A stretch of DNA of 64,000 bases, from positions 18,846 through 82,845 of the forward strand of contig JAJDCU010000072.1 of the NCBI GenBank assembly GCA_029260655.1, in the 5' to 3' direction. The notes below the pieces were generated by a model. It was not told the origin of the DNA. It made no database searches and saw nothing but the letters and a program-made list of their open reading frames with translations. The translations under genes and the position numbers were made by a program. Shown here piece after piece: positions 15,985 through 24,940 of this stretch. The number at the start of each line of letters is the position of its first letter. The first letter of the stretch is position 1. Source of the DNA: Phycisphaeraceae bacterium. Its GTDB lineage: Bacteria > Planctomycetota > Phycisphaerae > Phycisphaerales > Phycisphaeraceae.

Positions 15985-16785
15985 GTGACCAAGGCTGTTT
16001 TATTAGCGTTGACCACGTGGGTGTTGCTGTTATGCGCCCCGCTTGTCACCGTACACGCCGGCAACGCTCCCGACTCGCCGCCTGCAGAGATCAAACCCGC
16101 CCATGACGGACCAGGCGCCGCCAACGCCCCCGGCTCCTCCGCCCGACTCACCGAACTTGCGCACCGGCTTGCCGCCTCAGACCCGGCCGAGCCGTCAACC
16201 AGCCTGATAGAAGCCGGACGTGGGACGACGCCGACGGGGCTGACCCCGCTGTTGACCGACACGCCTTTGAGGCGACGCTCCGATCCAGGCGCGGATACCG
16301 TTCCGGCCGTGGGCTCCCGTGGTTGGCTGCTGAAGACCCTGACCGCTTTGGGGGTGGTGATCGGGCTTGCGCTGCTGGTTCGGATGGGCTATGCCCGGCT
16401 GGGGGGGAAGGTCGCCACGTCCCAGAGCCCGGTGGTCGAAGTCCTTAGCCGTACGAACGTCGCGCCGCGCAGCCATGTGCTGCTGCTGCGTGTCGGCGGG
16501 CGCGTGTTGGTAGTCAGCGATTCGTCGGCGGGGATGCGCACCCTCGCCAGCGTGGACGATCCCGAGGAGGTTGCCGATCTGCTGGGCGCGGTCAGCGCGG
16601 CCAAGCCTGCCAGCATCAGCCGGGGGTTTGCCCAGTTGTTCCAGCGGTTCAACGAGGAGCACGAGCAACAGGACAAACTCGATGATGCCGGTTCGCCCGA
16701 GCAGCGTGTCGGGCGTGTACGTGAGAGCATGTCCGATCTGCTGGCGCGTGTCCGCGGCCTTGGCCGGGGGGAGGGGGTTCGATGA
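15985..16785 (+). CDS. fliO: Flagellar biosynthetic protein FliO
   Basis: GTG start at 15985 with AGGAGG at 15971-15976. The 266-residue product has a cleavable-looking signal segment (residues 4-25), a variable Pro/Ala-rich external part, one membrane helix (about 113-133, LKTLTALGVVIGLALLVRMG) and the conserved FliO cytoplasmic segment (VVEVLSRTNVAPRSHVLLLR, then VGGRVLVVSDS). FliO helps assemble the FliP ring of the export gate. It is longer than typical FliO (about 120-200). Its stop overlaps the fliP start. Confidence 0.88.
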   Translation: MTKAVLLALTTWVLLLCAPLVTVHAGNAPDSPPAEIKPAHDGPGAANAPGSSARLTELAHRLAASDPAEPSTSLIEAGRGTTPTGLTPLLTDTPLRRRSDPGADTVPAVGSRGWLLKTLTALGVVIGLALLVRMGYARLGGKVATSQSPVVEVLSRTNVAPRSHVLLLRVGGRVLVVSDSSAGMRTLASVDDPEEVADLLGAVSAAKPASISRGFAQLFQRFNEEHEQQDKLDDAGSPEQRVGRVRESMSDLLARVRGLGRGEGVR

Positions 16786-17639
16786 TCCATCACCGGCCGG
16801 TCTGGGTCTGGTGGATCGCTTGCCTGTTGGCGGCGCTGCTTCTGCTTTTTGCAGCGACCCCCGCGCAAGGCCAGGCTTCGCAGGACGCCTTTGATGCGAC
16901 CAATGTCGGCTCGATCCTCAAGGAGGCCGGCCGCGCTCTGCCGGGGGGGGATGAGACGGGCGGCGGCAACTTCTCCGCCACGATCTCGATCGTCCTCCTG
17001 CTGAGTGTCTTGTCGCTGGCGCCGTCGATCCTGGTGATGTGCACCAGCTTCACGCGGATCATTGTCGTGCTGGCGCTCTTGCGTCAGGCGATCGGGACAC
17101 AGTCGTTGCCGCCGTCGCAGGTGATCGTCGGGCTGGCGCTGTTCATGACCATGCTGGTGATGGCCCCGACGTTCGACCAGGTCAACCGCCAGGCGATCGT
17201 CCCCCTGACAGAGAACAAGATCAATGAGCTTGAAGCCTGGTCGTTGGCCAAGGGCCCGATCAAGACTTTCATGTTCGATCAGATCCAATACGCGGGCAAC
17301 GAGGACGGCATCTTCATGATCCTCGAGTACCGGGGGGTGGACACCAGCCGGCCCGAATTGATGACCCTCGAAAAGGATGTTGACTTCATCACGCTTGTGC
17401 CGGCGTTTATCCTCAGCGAGTTGAAGGTCGCGTTCCTGATGGGGTTCCAACTCTACTTGCCGTTCTTGATTATCGACATGGTGATTTCGAGCATCCTGAT
17501 CTCGATGGGGATGATGATGCTTCCCCCTGTGTTGATCTCGCTTCCGTTCAAGCTGCTGCTGTTTGTGCTGGTGGACGGCTGGATGTTGGTGGCGGGGAAC
17601 CTGTTATCGAGTTTCGCGGTCCCGGGGATAACGACGTAG
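16782..17639 (+). CDS. fliP: Flagellar type III export gate protein FliP
   Basis: The 285-residue protein has an N-terminal signal peptide (about 1-30) and the four-helix FliP pattern: SILVMCTSFTRIIVVLALLR, then ALFMTMLVMAPTFDQV, the long loop with FILSELKVAFLMGFQLYLPF, and the ending SISSIL-type helix near ILISMGMMMLPPVLISLPFK. FliP forms the core pore with FliQ and FliR. The ATGA overlap with fliO indicates coupling. Confidence 0.98.
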   Translation: MIHHRPVWVWWIACLLAALLLLFAATPAQGQASQDAFDATNVGSILKEAGRALPGGDETGGGNFSATISIVLLLSVLSLAPSILVMCTSFTRIIVVLALLRQAIGTQSLPPSQVIVGLALFMTMLVMAPTFDQVNRQAIVPLTENKINELEAWSLAKGPIKTFMFDQIQYAGNEDGIFMILEYRGVDTSRPELMTLEKDVDFITLVPAFILSELKVAFLMGFQLYLPFLIIDMVISSILISMGMMMLPPVLISLPFKLLLFVLVDGWMLVAGNLLSSFAVPGITT

Positions 17640-17690
17640 GCGCTGCGGTGCGCCCCCGTTGCGCGCCGCCTGAATGAGAAAGGGCCCGGC

Positions 17691-17951
17691 ATGGGCATGA
17701 CGGTTGACCAGGCGATCGATGTGGTGCGTGAGACGCTGACGCTGATGCTGATGCTGTCTGCGCCGATCCTGGCCGCCGCGCTGGTGATCGGGCTGGCGGT
17801 GAGCCTGTTGCAGGCGGTGACACAGGTGCAGGAGCAGACCCTGAGCTTCGTGCCGAAGATCATCGGGATGGCGCTGGCGGCGATTTTCGTCCTGCCCTGG
17901 ATCATCACAAAGATCATGGACTTTTCGGCCCGGATGTTCAGCGGCGCGTGA
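17691..17951 (+). CDS. fliQ: Flagellar type III export gate protein FliQ
   Basis: This 86-residue protein has two membrane helices (about 18-40 and 52-72), as in FliQ, with typical patterns VVRETLTLMLMLSAPILAAA, LVIGLAVSLLQAVTQVQEQT and LSFVPKIIGM. It packs around the FliP-FliR core in the MS ring. The gene lies 51 bases downstream of fliP. Confidence 0.97.
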   Translation: MGMTVDQAIDVVRETLTLMLMLSAPILAAALVIGLAVSLLQAVTQVQEQTLSFVPKIIGMALAAIFVLPWIITKIMDFSARMFSGA

Positions 17952-18019
17952 GTGTATTGTGTGACAGACGGAGCAGGCGGGCGGAGCCCGCCGCGGTAAA
18001 GGCATGGAGGCTGTAGTAA

Positions 18020-18826
18020 GTGCCAGGCGATTTTGGACCCCTGCTGGATCACCTGCCCGCGTGGCTGATGGTCATGTTCCGCCTGTCGGGCATCTTTATC
18101 CTCGCGCCGATCCTCGGCAGCGCGACCATCCCCCGGATCGTCAAGGTCATGCTGGTGTTTACCCTGACCTTCTGCGTCTACCCGATGCTGTTGACCTCGG
18201 GCAGGCCCGCCGCCGCTTCGCTGACCGCGATCATCGACCACGGCCTGTCGCTGTGGACGATGATCCCCTACGTCGCCATGGAGTTGATGGTCGGGCTGAT
18301 CATCGGGTACGCCGCCAGCCTCCCGCTGATCGGGATGCAACTCGGCGGCGACGCCATCGACAAGCAGATGGGGATCGGCTTTGCCGACATCGTCAACCCC
18401 GAGTCCGGCGAACAGTCCGGCGTGATGGCCAACAGCTTGTTCATGATGTCGCTAGCCATCTTCGCCATCCTCGGCGGACACCGCGTCATGCTCATGGTCC
18501 TGGTCGGCAGCTTCGATCACGTCCCGATCGGCGGGTTCAACGGGTTTGGGGAGCTGGTCACCATGGTCGTGGGGATGTTGTCGGTCGCGTTCGAGATGGG
18601 GCTTCGGATCGCGGCGCCGCTGCTGTGCCTGATCTTCCTCCAGACGGTGGCGATGGGCTTTATCGCCCGAACGGTCCCACAACTGAACGTGATGAGCGTC
18701 GGGTTCTCGATCCGCATCCTCAACGGCACGGTCATGATGATCGCGTTCATCTCGATCGCCGCATGGGTCTTCGCCAACGAGATGTGGGTTCTGCTTGAAC
18801 ACATGGTGTCCTTCTTCGGTCTTTAA
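18020..18826 (+). CDS. fliR: Flagellar type III export gate protein FliR
   Basis: GTG start at 18020, supported by GGAGG at 18006-18010. The 268-residue product has about six membrane helices and FliR motifs such as FRLSGIFILAPILGSATIPR and ELMVGLIIGYAASL. FliR closes the FliP-FliQ export pore. It ends ten bases before flhB, the next export gate gene. Confidence 0.97.
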   Translation: MPGDFGPLLDHLPAWLMVMFRLSGIFILAPILGSATIPRIVKVMLVFTLTFCVYPMLLTSGRPAAASLTAIIDHGLSLWTMIPYVAMELMVGLIIGYAASLPLIGMQLGGDAIDKQMGIGFADIVNPESGEQSGVMANSLFMMSLAIFAILGGHRVMLMVLVGSFDHVPIGGFNGFGELVTMVVGMLSVAFEMGLRIAAPLLCLIFLQTVAMGFIARTVPQLNVMSVGFSIRILNGTVMMIAFISIAAWVFANEMWVLLEHMVSFFGL

Positions 18827-18835
18827 CGGTGATCC

Positions 18836-19906
18836 ATGGCTGAGAATGAATTCGAAAAATCCGAGGCCCCAACCCCCAGGCGATTGCAGGAGGCCCGCGA
18901 CGACGGCAACGTCGCGCGGAGCACGGATCTGACGGCCGCCTGCATGCTCTTGGCCGGGGTCGTGGCGATGAACATGCTGGGCACGCGGGTGTTCGACGGG
19001 CTGGGCACCGCGACCGGGACCCTGCTCAGCTCGGGCCACGCCAGCAACCCGACACGCATCCAGGGGCTGGGGGAGTCGGTGTATTACAGCGTCTACATGT
19101 TTGCCGCGGCGCTTGGGCCGATCGTCCTGGCCATCGCGGCGGTCGGGATCGCCTCGTCGCTGGGTCAGGTCGGGTTCCTCCTCACGTTCAAGCCGTTGGA
19201 GCCGAACTTCGGCAAGCTCTCGCCGCTCAAGGGTATTGCGAACCTTTTCAAACTCCGGTCGTTGATGCGTCTGGCCATGAGCGTGTTGAAGGTGGGGGTC
19301 ATCGCGGCGGTGGCCGGTTGGTTCGTGGTCAATGACATGCCCCGCATCCTTCATATCGCCGAGTTGGCCGTGCCCCAGGCCCTCGCCGCCGGGGCCACGC
19401 TGGTCTACGGCCTGGCGCTGAAGCTGGCGATCCTCCTGCTGGTCCTGGCACTGATCGACTACATTTTTCAGCGCTGGCAGCACGAGCAGGATCTGAAGAT
19501 GAGTAAGCAGGACGTCAAGGAAGAGATGAAGCGGATGGAGGGCGATCCACAGGTCAAGCAGCGCCGCACCCGTGTCGCCCGGCAACTGGCGATGCAGCGC
19601 GTCGCCCAGGCCGTGCCCCAGGCGGACGTCATCGTCACCAACCCGACCCACTTCTCGATTGCGCTGAAGTACGACTCGGGTTCGATGCGCGCCCCCAAGG
19701 TGATCGCCAAGGGCGCCGACTTCATGGCCATGCGCATCCGGCAGATCGCCATCGCCAACGGCATCCCCCTGATAGAACGCAAGCCCCTGGCGCAGGCGCT
19801 ATACCGTGAAGTGGACATCGGCCAGGAGGTCCCCGCGGAGCACTACGCCGCCGTCGCGGAAATACTGGCATACGTCTACCGGCTCAGCGGGAGGAAGACA
19901 GCGTGA
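18836..19906 (+). CDS. flhB: Flagellar type III export switch protein FlhB
   Basis: The 356-residue product has the usual length. The N-terminal EKSEAPTPRRLQEARDDGNV is the FlhB start signature. Four membrane helices (about 30-205) are followed by a cytoplasmic domain with the self-cleavage motif NPTH (about residue 268, in VTNPTHFSIALKY). Cleavage there switches export from rod/hook to filament proteins together with FliK. Confidence 0.98.
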   Translation: MAENEFEKSEAPTPRRLQEARDDGNVARSTDLTAACMLLAGVVAMNMLGTRVFDGLGTATGTLLSSGHASNPTRIQGLGESVYYSVYMFAAALGPIVLAIAAVGIASSLGQVGFLLTFKPLEPNFGKLSPLKGIANLFKLRSLMRLAMSVLKVGVIAAVAGWFVVNDMPRILHIAELAVPQALAAGATLVYGLALKLAILLLVLALIDYIFQRWQHEQDLKMSKQDVKEEMKRMEGDPQVKQRRTRVARQLAMQRVAQAVPQADVIVTNPTHFSIALKYDSGSMRAPKVIAKGADFMAMRIRQIAIANGIPLIERKPLAQALYREVDIGQEVPAEHYAAVAEILAYVYRLSGRKTA

Positions 19907-19939
19907 CTTAGACACCAACCATACCTAGAACCGTTTTCT

Positions 19940-19997
19940 ATTTAGCCCCGGGTCCACGACCCGAGGCCGACCCTCGGACGTGGTCCGGGGGCAAAAT
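19940..19997. repeat. Large imperfect inverted repeat upstream of flhA
   Basis: The left arm (about 19940-19967, TATTTAGCCCCGGGTCCACG and on) can pair with the right arm (about 19971-19997, ending GGTCCGGGGGCAAAATA). The stem is close to 27 bases with a few mismatches and a short loop. It occupies most of the 112-base flhB-flhA gap, the longest gap in this half of the cluster. No U-tract follows directly. It could be an RNA processing or stability structure, or a small palindromic mobile element. Confidence 0.6.
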
Positions 19998-20018
19998 AAA
20001 GAAGATCTGCACCCATAC

Positions 20019-22223
20019 ATGGCGAACACCCCCTCACTAAACACGCCCCACTGGCTCAGCCGGTTGAACCGGTACCGGCCGCTGCTGGTTCCGATTGCGT
20101 TCATCGGGATGCTCTCGATGGTCGTCGTCCCGATGCCGCCGATGCTCATGGACCTGATGATCTCGGCGAACATCGCGCTGGCGGTGATCATCCTGCTCAC
20201 GACGATCTTCGTTCAGAGCCCGCTGGACTTCTCGGTGTTCCCGTCGCTTTTGCTGGGCACGACCTTGTTCCGGCTGGTCCTGAACATCGCGACGACGAAG
20301 ATGATCCTCTCGGCCGACGCCAGCTCACCGCAGCAGGCGACCGCGGCGGCGGGGAAAGTGATCGAGGCCTTTTCCCAGTTCGTGACCGGATCGTCGATCG
20401 TGGTCGGGGTGGTCATGTTTATGATCCTGATCATTATCCAGTTCGTGGTGATCACCAAGGGCGCCACGCGGATCTCCGAGGTCGCGGCGCGTTTCACGTT
20501 GGACGGGATGCCCGGCAAGCAGATGGCGATCGACGCCGACCTCAACGCCGGGCTGATCGATGAGCAGGCGGCACGGCAGCGCCGCGAGTCGATCGCGCAG
20601 GAGGCCGACTTCTACGGTGCGATGGACGGTGCCGCGAAGTTTGTCCGCGGCGACGCGATCGCCGGGATCATCATCACGGCGGTGAACATCCTCGGCGGGT
20701 TCGCGATCGGTGTGTTCATGAACCAGTGGACGGTCGGTGAGTCGGTCGAGGTGTTTACGAAGCTGACGGTCGGGGACGGCCTGGTGTCTCAGCTCCCGGC
20801 GTTTGTGATCTCGATCGCGGCGGGCCTGATCGTGACCCGTTCCAGCAGCCGGGCTGACCTTGGGACGGAGATGACGGATCAGTTGACCAGCCGGAGCGCG
20901 GCGGTGGGGATCACCGGCGGGTTCCTGCTGCTGTTGGGCTTGCTGACGCCGCTTCCGACCGCGCCGATGCTGGTGATTGGCAGTGGGCTGGGGTTGTTCG
21001 TGATACTGAACCAGCGGACAGAGACCCAGGCGGCGGCGAAGGTCCAGGCCGAGCAAGCCGCCAAGGCGACCCAACCCGATCAGGGGCCGGTCGAAGAGGT
21101 GATGAAGGTCGATACCCTGGAGTTGGAGGTCGGCTACGGGCTGGTCCGGCTGGTCGATCACACACAGGGCGGCGACCTGCTGAACCGGATCACGATGATC
21201 CGCCGGCAATTGGCCACGGAGATGGGGATGGTGATGCCGCCGGTGCGGATCCGGGACAACATGCAGCTGCAGCCCAACGACTACCAGATCAAGATCCGCG
21301 GCAACGCGCTGGCGGAAGGGCAGTTGCACCCGGGCCAGTACCTGGCGATGGACAGCGGTCTGGCGTCCGAGCCGCTGCCGGGGGTGAAGACGACCGAGCC
21401 GGCGTTCGGGCTCGAGGCTGTCTGGATCAGCCCGGGCCAGAAGGAGCGCGCCGAGGCCCTGAACTACACCGTGGTCGGCGCGACCGACGTGCTGGCGACC
21501 CACATCACCGAGGTCGTCCGCAACCACGCGCGCGAGCTGTTGACTCGCGAGGAGACGAACAACCTGATCGTGCAGCTCAAGGAGCGGGCACCCAAGCTCT
21601 GCGAGGAAGTGTTGGTCGCTGTCGGCGACAAGCCGCCCCTGGTCAAGCCCGGCGAGCTTCAGCGTGTATTGCAGAACCTGCTGGCCGAGCGCGTGTCTGT
21701 CCGTGACCTGGAGGTGATCGTTGAGACACTGGGTGACTGGGCGACGCGGACCAAGGACATGGACGTATTGACCGAATATGTCCGCAACGCGCTGCGCCGG
21801 ACAATCTGTAACCAGTACACTGTGTCCGAGCCTGCCGGCGACGGCGTGACGCCCGGGCAGATGGTCAACAAGCTCTACTGCGTCAGCTTGGACCCGGCTT
21901 TGGAGGATCTGATCAATGGCTACATCGAACGCTCGGCCGAGGGGACAAATATGACGATGCCCCCGGCGGTGGCGAACCGGGTGACGACCGCGCTGTTGCA
22001 GGAGCTTCAGCGGTTGGTCCAGGCCGGCCACCACCCGCTGGCTCTTGCTTCGCCGCAGGTCAGAAGCCAGGTACGTCAACTGATCGAGCCTCACCTGCCC
22101 AACGCCGCGGTGTTAGGCTACAACGAGGTCAGCAAGGGGATCGAGGTCGAGTCGCTGGGGCTGGTCCAGGCGAACGAAAACAGTGAACCGATGGTCGAAA
22201 CGCTACAAGGGGCCGCGAATTGA
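20019..22223 (+). CDS. flhA: Flagellar biosynthesis protein FlhA
   Basis: From ATG 20019 the product is 734 residues. An in-frame GTG at 19980 lies inside the inverted repeat and is less likely. The N-terminal part has about eight membrane helices with the conserved FHIPEP region (GATRISEVAARFTLDGMPGK, then MAIDADLNAGLIDEQAARQR). The C-terminal half is the cytosolic nonamer ring domain (VMPPVRIRDNMQLQPNDYQI). FlhA receives substrates and chaperones for export. Confidence 0.98.
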   Translation: MANTPSLNTPHWLSRLNRYRPLLVPIAFIGMLSMVVVPMPPMLMDLMISANIALAVIILLTTIFVQSPLDFSVFPSLLLGTTLFRLVLNIATTKMILSADASSPQQATAAAGKVIEAFSQFVTGSSIVVGVVMFMILIIIQFVVITKGATRISEVAARFTLDGMPGKQMAIDADLNAGLIDEQAARQRRESIAQEADFYGAMDGAAKFVRGDAIAGIIITAVNILGGFAIGVFMNQWTVGESVEVFTKLTVGDGLVSQLPAFVISIAAGLIVTRSSSRADLGTEMTDQLTSRSAAVGITGGFLLLLGLLTPLPTAPMLVIGSGLGLFVILNQRTETQAAAKVQAEQAAKATQPDQGPVEEVMKVDTLELEVGYGLVRLVDHTQGGDLLNRITMIRRQLATEMGMVMPPVRIRDNMQLQPNDYQIKIRGNALAEGQLHPGQYLAMDSGLASEPLPGVKTTEPAFGLEAVWISPGQKERAEALNYTVVGATDVLATHITEVVRNHARELLTREETNNLIVQLKERAPKLCEEVLVAVGDKPPLVKPGELQRVLQNLLAERVSVRDLEVIVETLGDWATRTKDMDVLTEYVRNALRRTICNQYTVSEPAGDGVTPGQMVNKLYCVSLDPALEDLINGYIERSAEGTNMTMPPAVANRVTTALLQELQRLVQAGHHPLALASPQVRSQVRQLIEPHLPNAAVLGYNEVSKGIEVESLGLVQANENSEPMVETLQGAAN

Positions 22224-23545
22224 ATCTTAAGACTTTCACCGCACACTCCATGGCCCAGGCGATGGCGCTGGTGAAGCGTGACCTGGGCACCGACGCGGTC
22301 ATCCTGCACACGCGCAGCTATCGGCGTGGCGGGCTGTTGGGGATCGGGGCCAAGACCGTGGTGGAGGTGACCGCCGGGCGGGGTGAAGACCTTGGCCGTG
22401 CACGCCGACGGGTGAGCCCGCCTGCGCGTCCGGCGTCGCTGCCCAAACGCAGGCCGCCGACCACCGCCGACGATACCAAACAACACGCCGCCGCCGGCGA
22501 CCTGATCCGTCGCACCTACGCCGCCGCCAAAGCCGAGGTCGAGCAGACCTACCAGAAGCAGGCGAAGGCGCAGGCAGACCGGGGGGCATCGCCAAAGGTT
22601 CAGCTCGCCGGCGCGGTCACGCCAGATACCCGGCAGCTGGCCAAAGAGATGGACGCCGTCAAACACCTGGTCGCGCAGATGATGCACCAGCAGAAGTCGA
22701 CCGCCCACGCCTCGCTGCCCAAAGGCCTCTCTCAGCAGTACGCGGCATTGATCCAGCAGGAGGTCGCGTGCGAGTTGGCCGACGAGGTTGTCAATAAGGT
22801 GCGCCATAAACTCAGCGACAAGCAGCTTCACGACGAAGACGCCTGCCGCATGGCCGTGCGAGAGGAGTTGGCCAGCTTCCTGCCGATCGACCGTGAAGTC
22901 GACACGGAGGTCCCGGGCGCGGACGGTCGGCCGCGGACGATCGCCCTGATCGGGCCGACCGGCGTGGGCAAGACCACGACCATCGCCAAGCTCGCCGCCA
23001 CCTTCAAACTCAAGCACAAGAAGAAGGTCGCGCTGATTACCCTGGACACCTACCGCATCGCCGCCGTCGATCAGCTAAGGACCTATGCAGGGATCATCGG
23101 CGTGCCACTGCACGTGGTCCTCGAGCCCAAAGAGATCCCCCAGGTGCTCAGCCAGTGTGCCGATTGCGATGTGGTCCTGATCGATACCGCCGGGCGGTCC
23201 CAGCGTGATGATCGGCGTCTGACCCAGCTCTCGGCGTTCCTGGACCAGGTCAAGCCCCATGAGACGCACCTGGTCCTGTCCTCGACCTGCTCCCAGAAGG
23301 TGCTGATGGAGGCCGTCCAGCGGTTCAGCCAAGTCAGGACGGATAAAATTATCTTTACCAAACTCGACGAGGCGGTTACCTTTGGGGTATTGCTGAACGT
23401 TCTGGGCAAGGCGGACATGCGTCTAAGTTATGTAACGACGGGGCAGGAAGTGCCCCACCAGATCGAGCCGGGCTGCCCGAACCGGCTGGCGGACCTGGTG
23501 TTGGGACAAGCGGTGGGTGAGACCAATGATCGTCGATCAAGCTGA
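22220..23545 (+). CDS. flhF: Flagellar placement SRP-type GTPase FlhF
   Basis: A TTG start at 22220 overlaps the flhA stop (TTGA) and gives the expected FlhF N-terminus (MNLKTFTAHSMAQAMALVKR, then DLGTDAVILHTRSY). A basic, Ala-rich linker follows. The NG GTPase domain (about 225-435) has G1 GPTGVGKTTTIAKLA, ITLDTYRIAAVDQLRTYA, the G3 motif DTAGRSQRD and the G4 TKLDEA. FlhF recruits early flagellar parts to the pole together with FlhG. It is 441 residues, a normal length. Confidence 0.96.
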   Translation: MNLKTFTAHSMAQAMALVKRDLGTDAVILHTRSYRRGGLLGIGAKTVVEVTAGRGEDLGRARRRVSPPARPASLPKRRPPTTADDTKQHAAAGDLIRRTYAAAKAEVEQTYQKQAKAQADRGASPKVQLAGAVTPDTRQLAKEMDAVKHLVAQMMHQQKSTAHASLPKGLSQQYAALIQQEVACELADEVVNKVRHKLSDKQLHDEDACRMAVREELASFLPIDREVDTEVPGADGRPRTIALIGPTGVGKTTTIAKLAATFKLKHKKKVALITLDTYRIAAVDQLRTYAGIIGVPLHVVLEPKEIPQVLSQCADCDVVLIDTAGRSQRDDRRLTQLSAFLDQVKPHETHLVLSSTCSQKVLMEAVQRFSQVRTDKIIFTKLDEAVTFGVLLNVLGKADMRLSYVTTGQEVPHQIEPGCPNRLADLVLGQAVGETNDRRSS

Positions 23546-24419
23546 GGCATTACGAGAGCTGGTAGCCGAGGATCGGGCCGCGTCATACCGTCCGGTGGGG
23601 CAGGCGGCTGGATATCCGGCCAGGCGGGCCACAACCCTGGCGGTGACCAGCGGCAAGGGCGGGGTCGGCAAGACCTCGGTCTCGGTTAACCTGGCGGTGC
23701 AGTTGGCCCGGATGGGCAGGCGGGTCATCCTCCTGGACGCGGACCTGGGGACCGCCAATGCGGACGTGGTCTGCAATATCAACCCGCCGAGGAACCTCTC
23801 ACACGTCGTCGCTGGACGGTGTTCACTGCGTCAGTCACTGATCGAGGCGCCGGGGGGATTCCGGCTGATCGCCGGGGCGTCTGGCCTGTCGCAGATGGCG
23901 GCGCTGAGCGAGTTCGAGCGCGGTCGGTTGATGGACCAGATGCGTGAACTCGAGGAAGACGCCGACCTGATCCTGGTCGACACCGGCGCGGGGGTCGGCC
24001 CCAATGTTTTGGGGTTCCTGGTCGCGGTCGATCAAATCCTTGTAGTCACCACCCCCGAGCCGACCGCCATCACCGATGCCTACGCGGTCATCAAAACCGT
24101 CTGTCGGCTTCAAGACGATCTGGATATCCGGCTATTAGTGAACATGGTTCATGGCGAACGTGAAGCCCGCGAGGTTTTCGACCGTGTGTCGGGGGTTTGC
24201 CGGCGTTTCCTGGGTACCGCGCCGCGCTTTGCCGGGCACGTGTTGTCCGACACGCGCGTGCCTCAGGCAGTGCGCCGACGCCAGCCGTTCGTACTGGAAC
24301 ACCCGGCGTGCCCGGCGAGCATGTGTATGCAGCGGCTGGCCCATCGGATCGACCGACACGCCGCGACGCCGCGCGAACATGGGCTGCTTAAACGCATGGC
24401 GGCCTGGCTAATCGGTTGA
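23526..24419 (+). CDS. flhG: Flagellar number regulator FlhG (FleN/MinD-like ATPase)
   Basis: From ATG 23526 the product has 297 residues; GTG 23517 is an alternative. It overlaps flhF by 20 bases. The deviant Walker A is SGKGGVGKTSVSVNLA, followed by LLDADLGTANADV, LVDTGAGVGPNVLGF and a C-terminal helical segment. FlhG stimulates FlhF and, in polar flagellates, limits flagellar number and antagonises the FlrA/FleQ-type activator. It is the last gene before a terminator. Confidence 0.95.
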   Translation: MIVDQAEALRELVAEDRAASYRPVGQAAGYPARRATTLAVTSGKGGVGKTSVSVNLAVQLARMGRRVILLDADLGTANADVVCNINPPRNLSHVVAGRCSLRQSLIEAPGGFRLIAGASGLSQMAALSEFERGRLMDQMRELEEDADLILVDTGAGVGPNVLGFLVAVDQILVVTTPEPTAITDAYAVIKTVCRLQDDLDIRLLVNMVHGEREAREVFDRVSGVCRRFLGTAPRFAGHVLSDTRVPQAVRRRQPFVLEHPACPASMCMQRLAHRIDRHAATPREHGLLKRMAAWLIG

Positions 24420-24426
24420 GTCTTTA

Positions 24427-24461
24427 CGCCCACCGCGGAAGTGGCGGCGCTGTTTTTTTTT
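24427..24461 (+). terminator. Intrinsic terminator after flhG
   Basis: A GC-rich imperfect stem (CGCCCACCGC against GTGGCGGCG, with GGAA in the loop) is followed by TGTTTTTTTTT at 24451-24461. It lies eight bases after the flhG stop and should end the long flagellar transcript. Confidence 0.7.
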
Positions 24462-24481
24462 CGGTCTTAGGCAAATAATCC

Positions 24482-24509
24482 TTCACATGCGCGCGCGATC
24501 GGCTATATT
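24482..24509 (+). promoter_or_regulatory. Sigma-70-type promoter upstream of the small membrane protein gene and fliA
   Basis: TTCACA at 24482-24487 and TATATT at 24504-24509 are separated by 16 bases. It follows the flhG terminator directly, so the fliA unit should be transcribed independently of the sigma-54 operon. Confidence 0.65.
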
Positions 24510-24569
24510 ATCCCCACGGTCAAGGACGGCCGTGCCAGAGCGAAGGAGTGCTCGATTATCCCAGCCCGT

Positions 24570-24797
24570 GTGATTGCAGCTTGTTTTGCGTTAGTCAGCT
24601 TCGCCGCTGCCATGATCGTTGGCATCGCCGCGGGCAACTCCAGTCAGACTGTCATCCTTCGCGCCACACTCATCATGATCGTGTGTTGGGTCATCGGCCG
24701 TTCGGTCGGCGCTATCGCGCAGTGGGCGATCCTGGATCACGTGAACCGTTACAAGCAGCAACACCCCATCCCCGACGATAGTTTGCCGGACACATAA
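24570..24797 (+). CDS. Small membrane protein upstream of fliA
   Basis: Read from GTG 24570 the product has 75 residues with two predicted membrane helices (about 2-21 and 30-52) and a hydrophilic tail ending HPIPDDSLPDT. The GTG has no ribosome site in range. AAGGAG lies at 24543-24548, six bases before an in-frame ATT at 24555, which would add the residues MIPAR; a rare ATT start is therefore possible. The family is not recognised. It sits between the promoter at 24482 and fliA. Confidence 0.65.
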   Translation: MIAACFALVSFAAAMIVGIAAGNSSQTVILRATLIMIVCWVIGRSVGAIAQWAILDHVNRYKQQHPIPDDSLPDT

Positions 24798-24940
24798 CAC
24801 CGCACGGGCGGCGCGGGCCGCACGACGCACCCCTCGGTGGGGAGTGAACAGGGCGATCGATATACCCGTTATCTGAACTTTCATCTGACGCCGCGGACGG
24901 ATCCGCACATTCAGGCGTTGAGCCGGTCAAGGAGTAGGCC

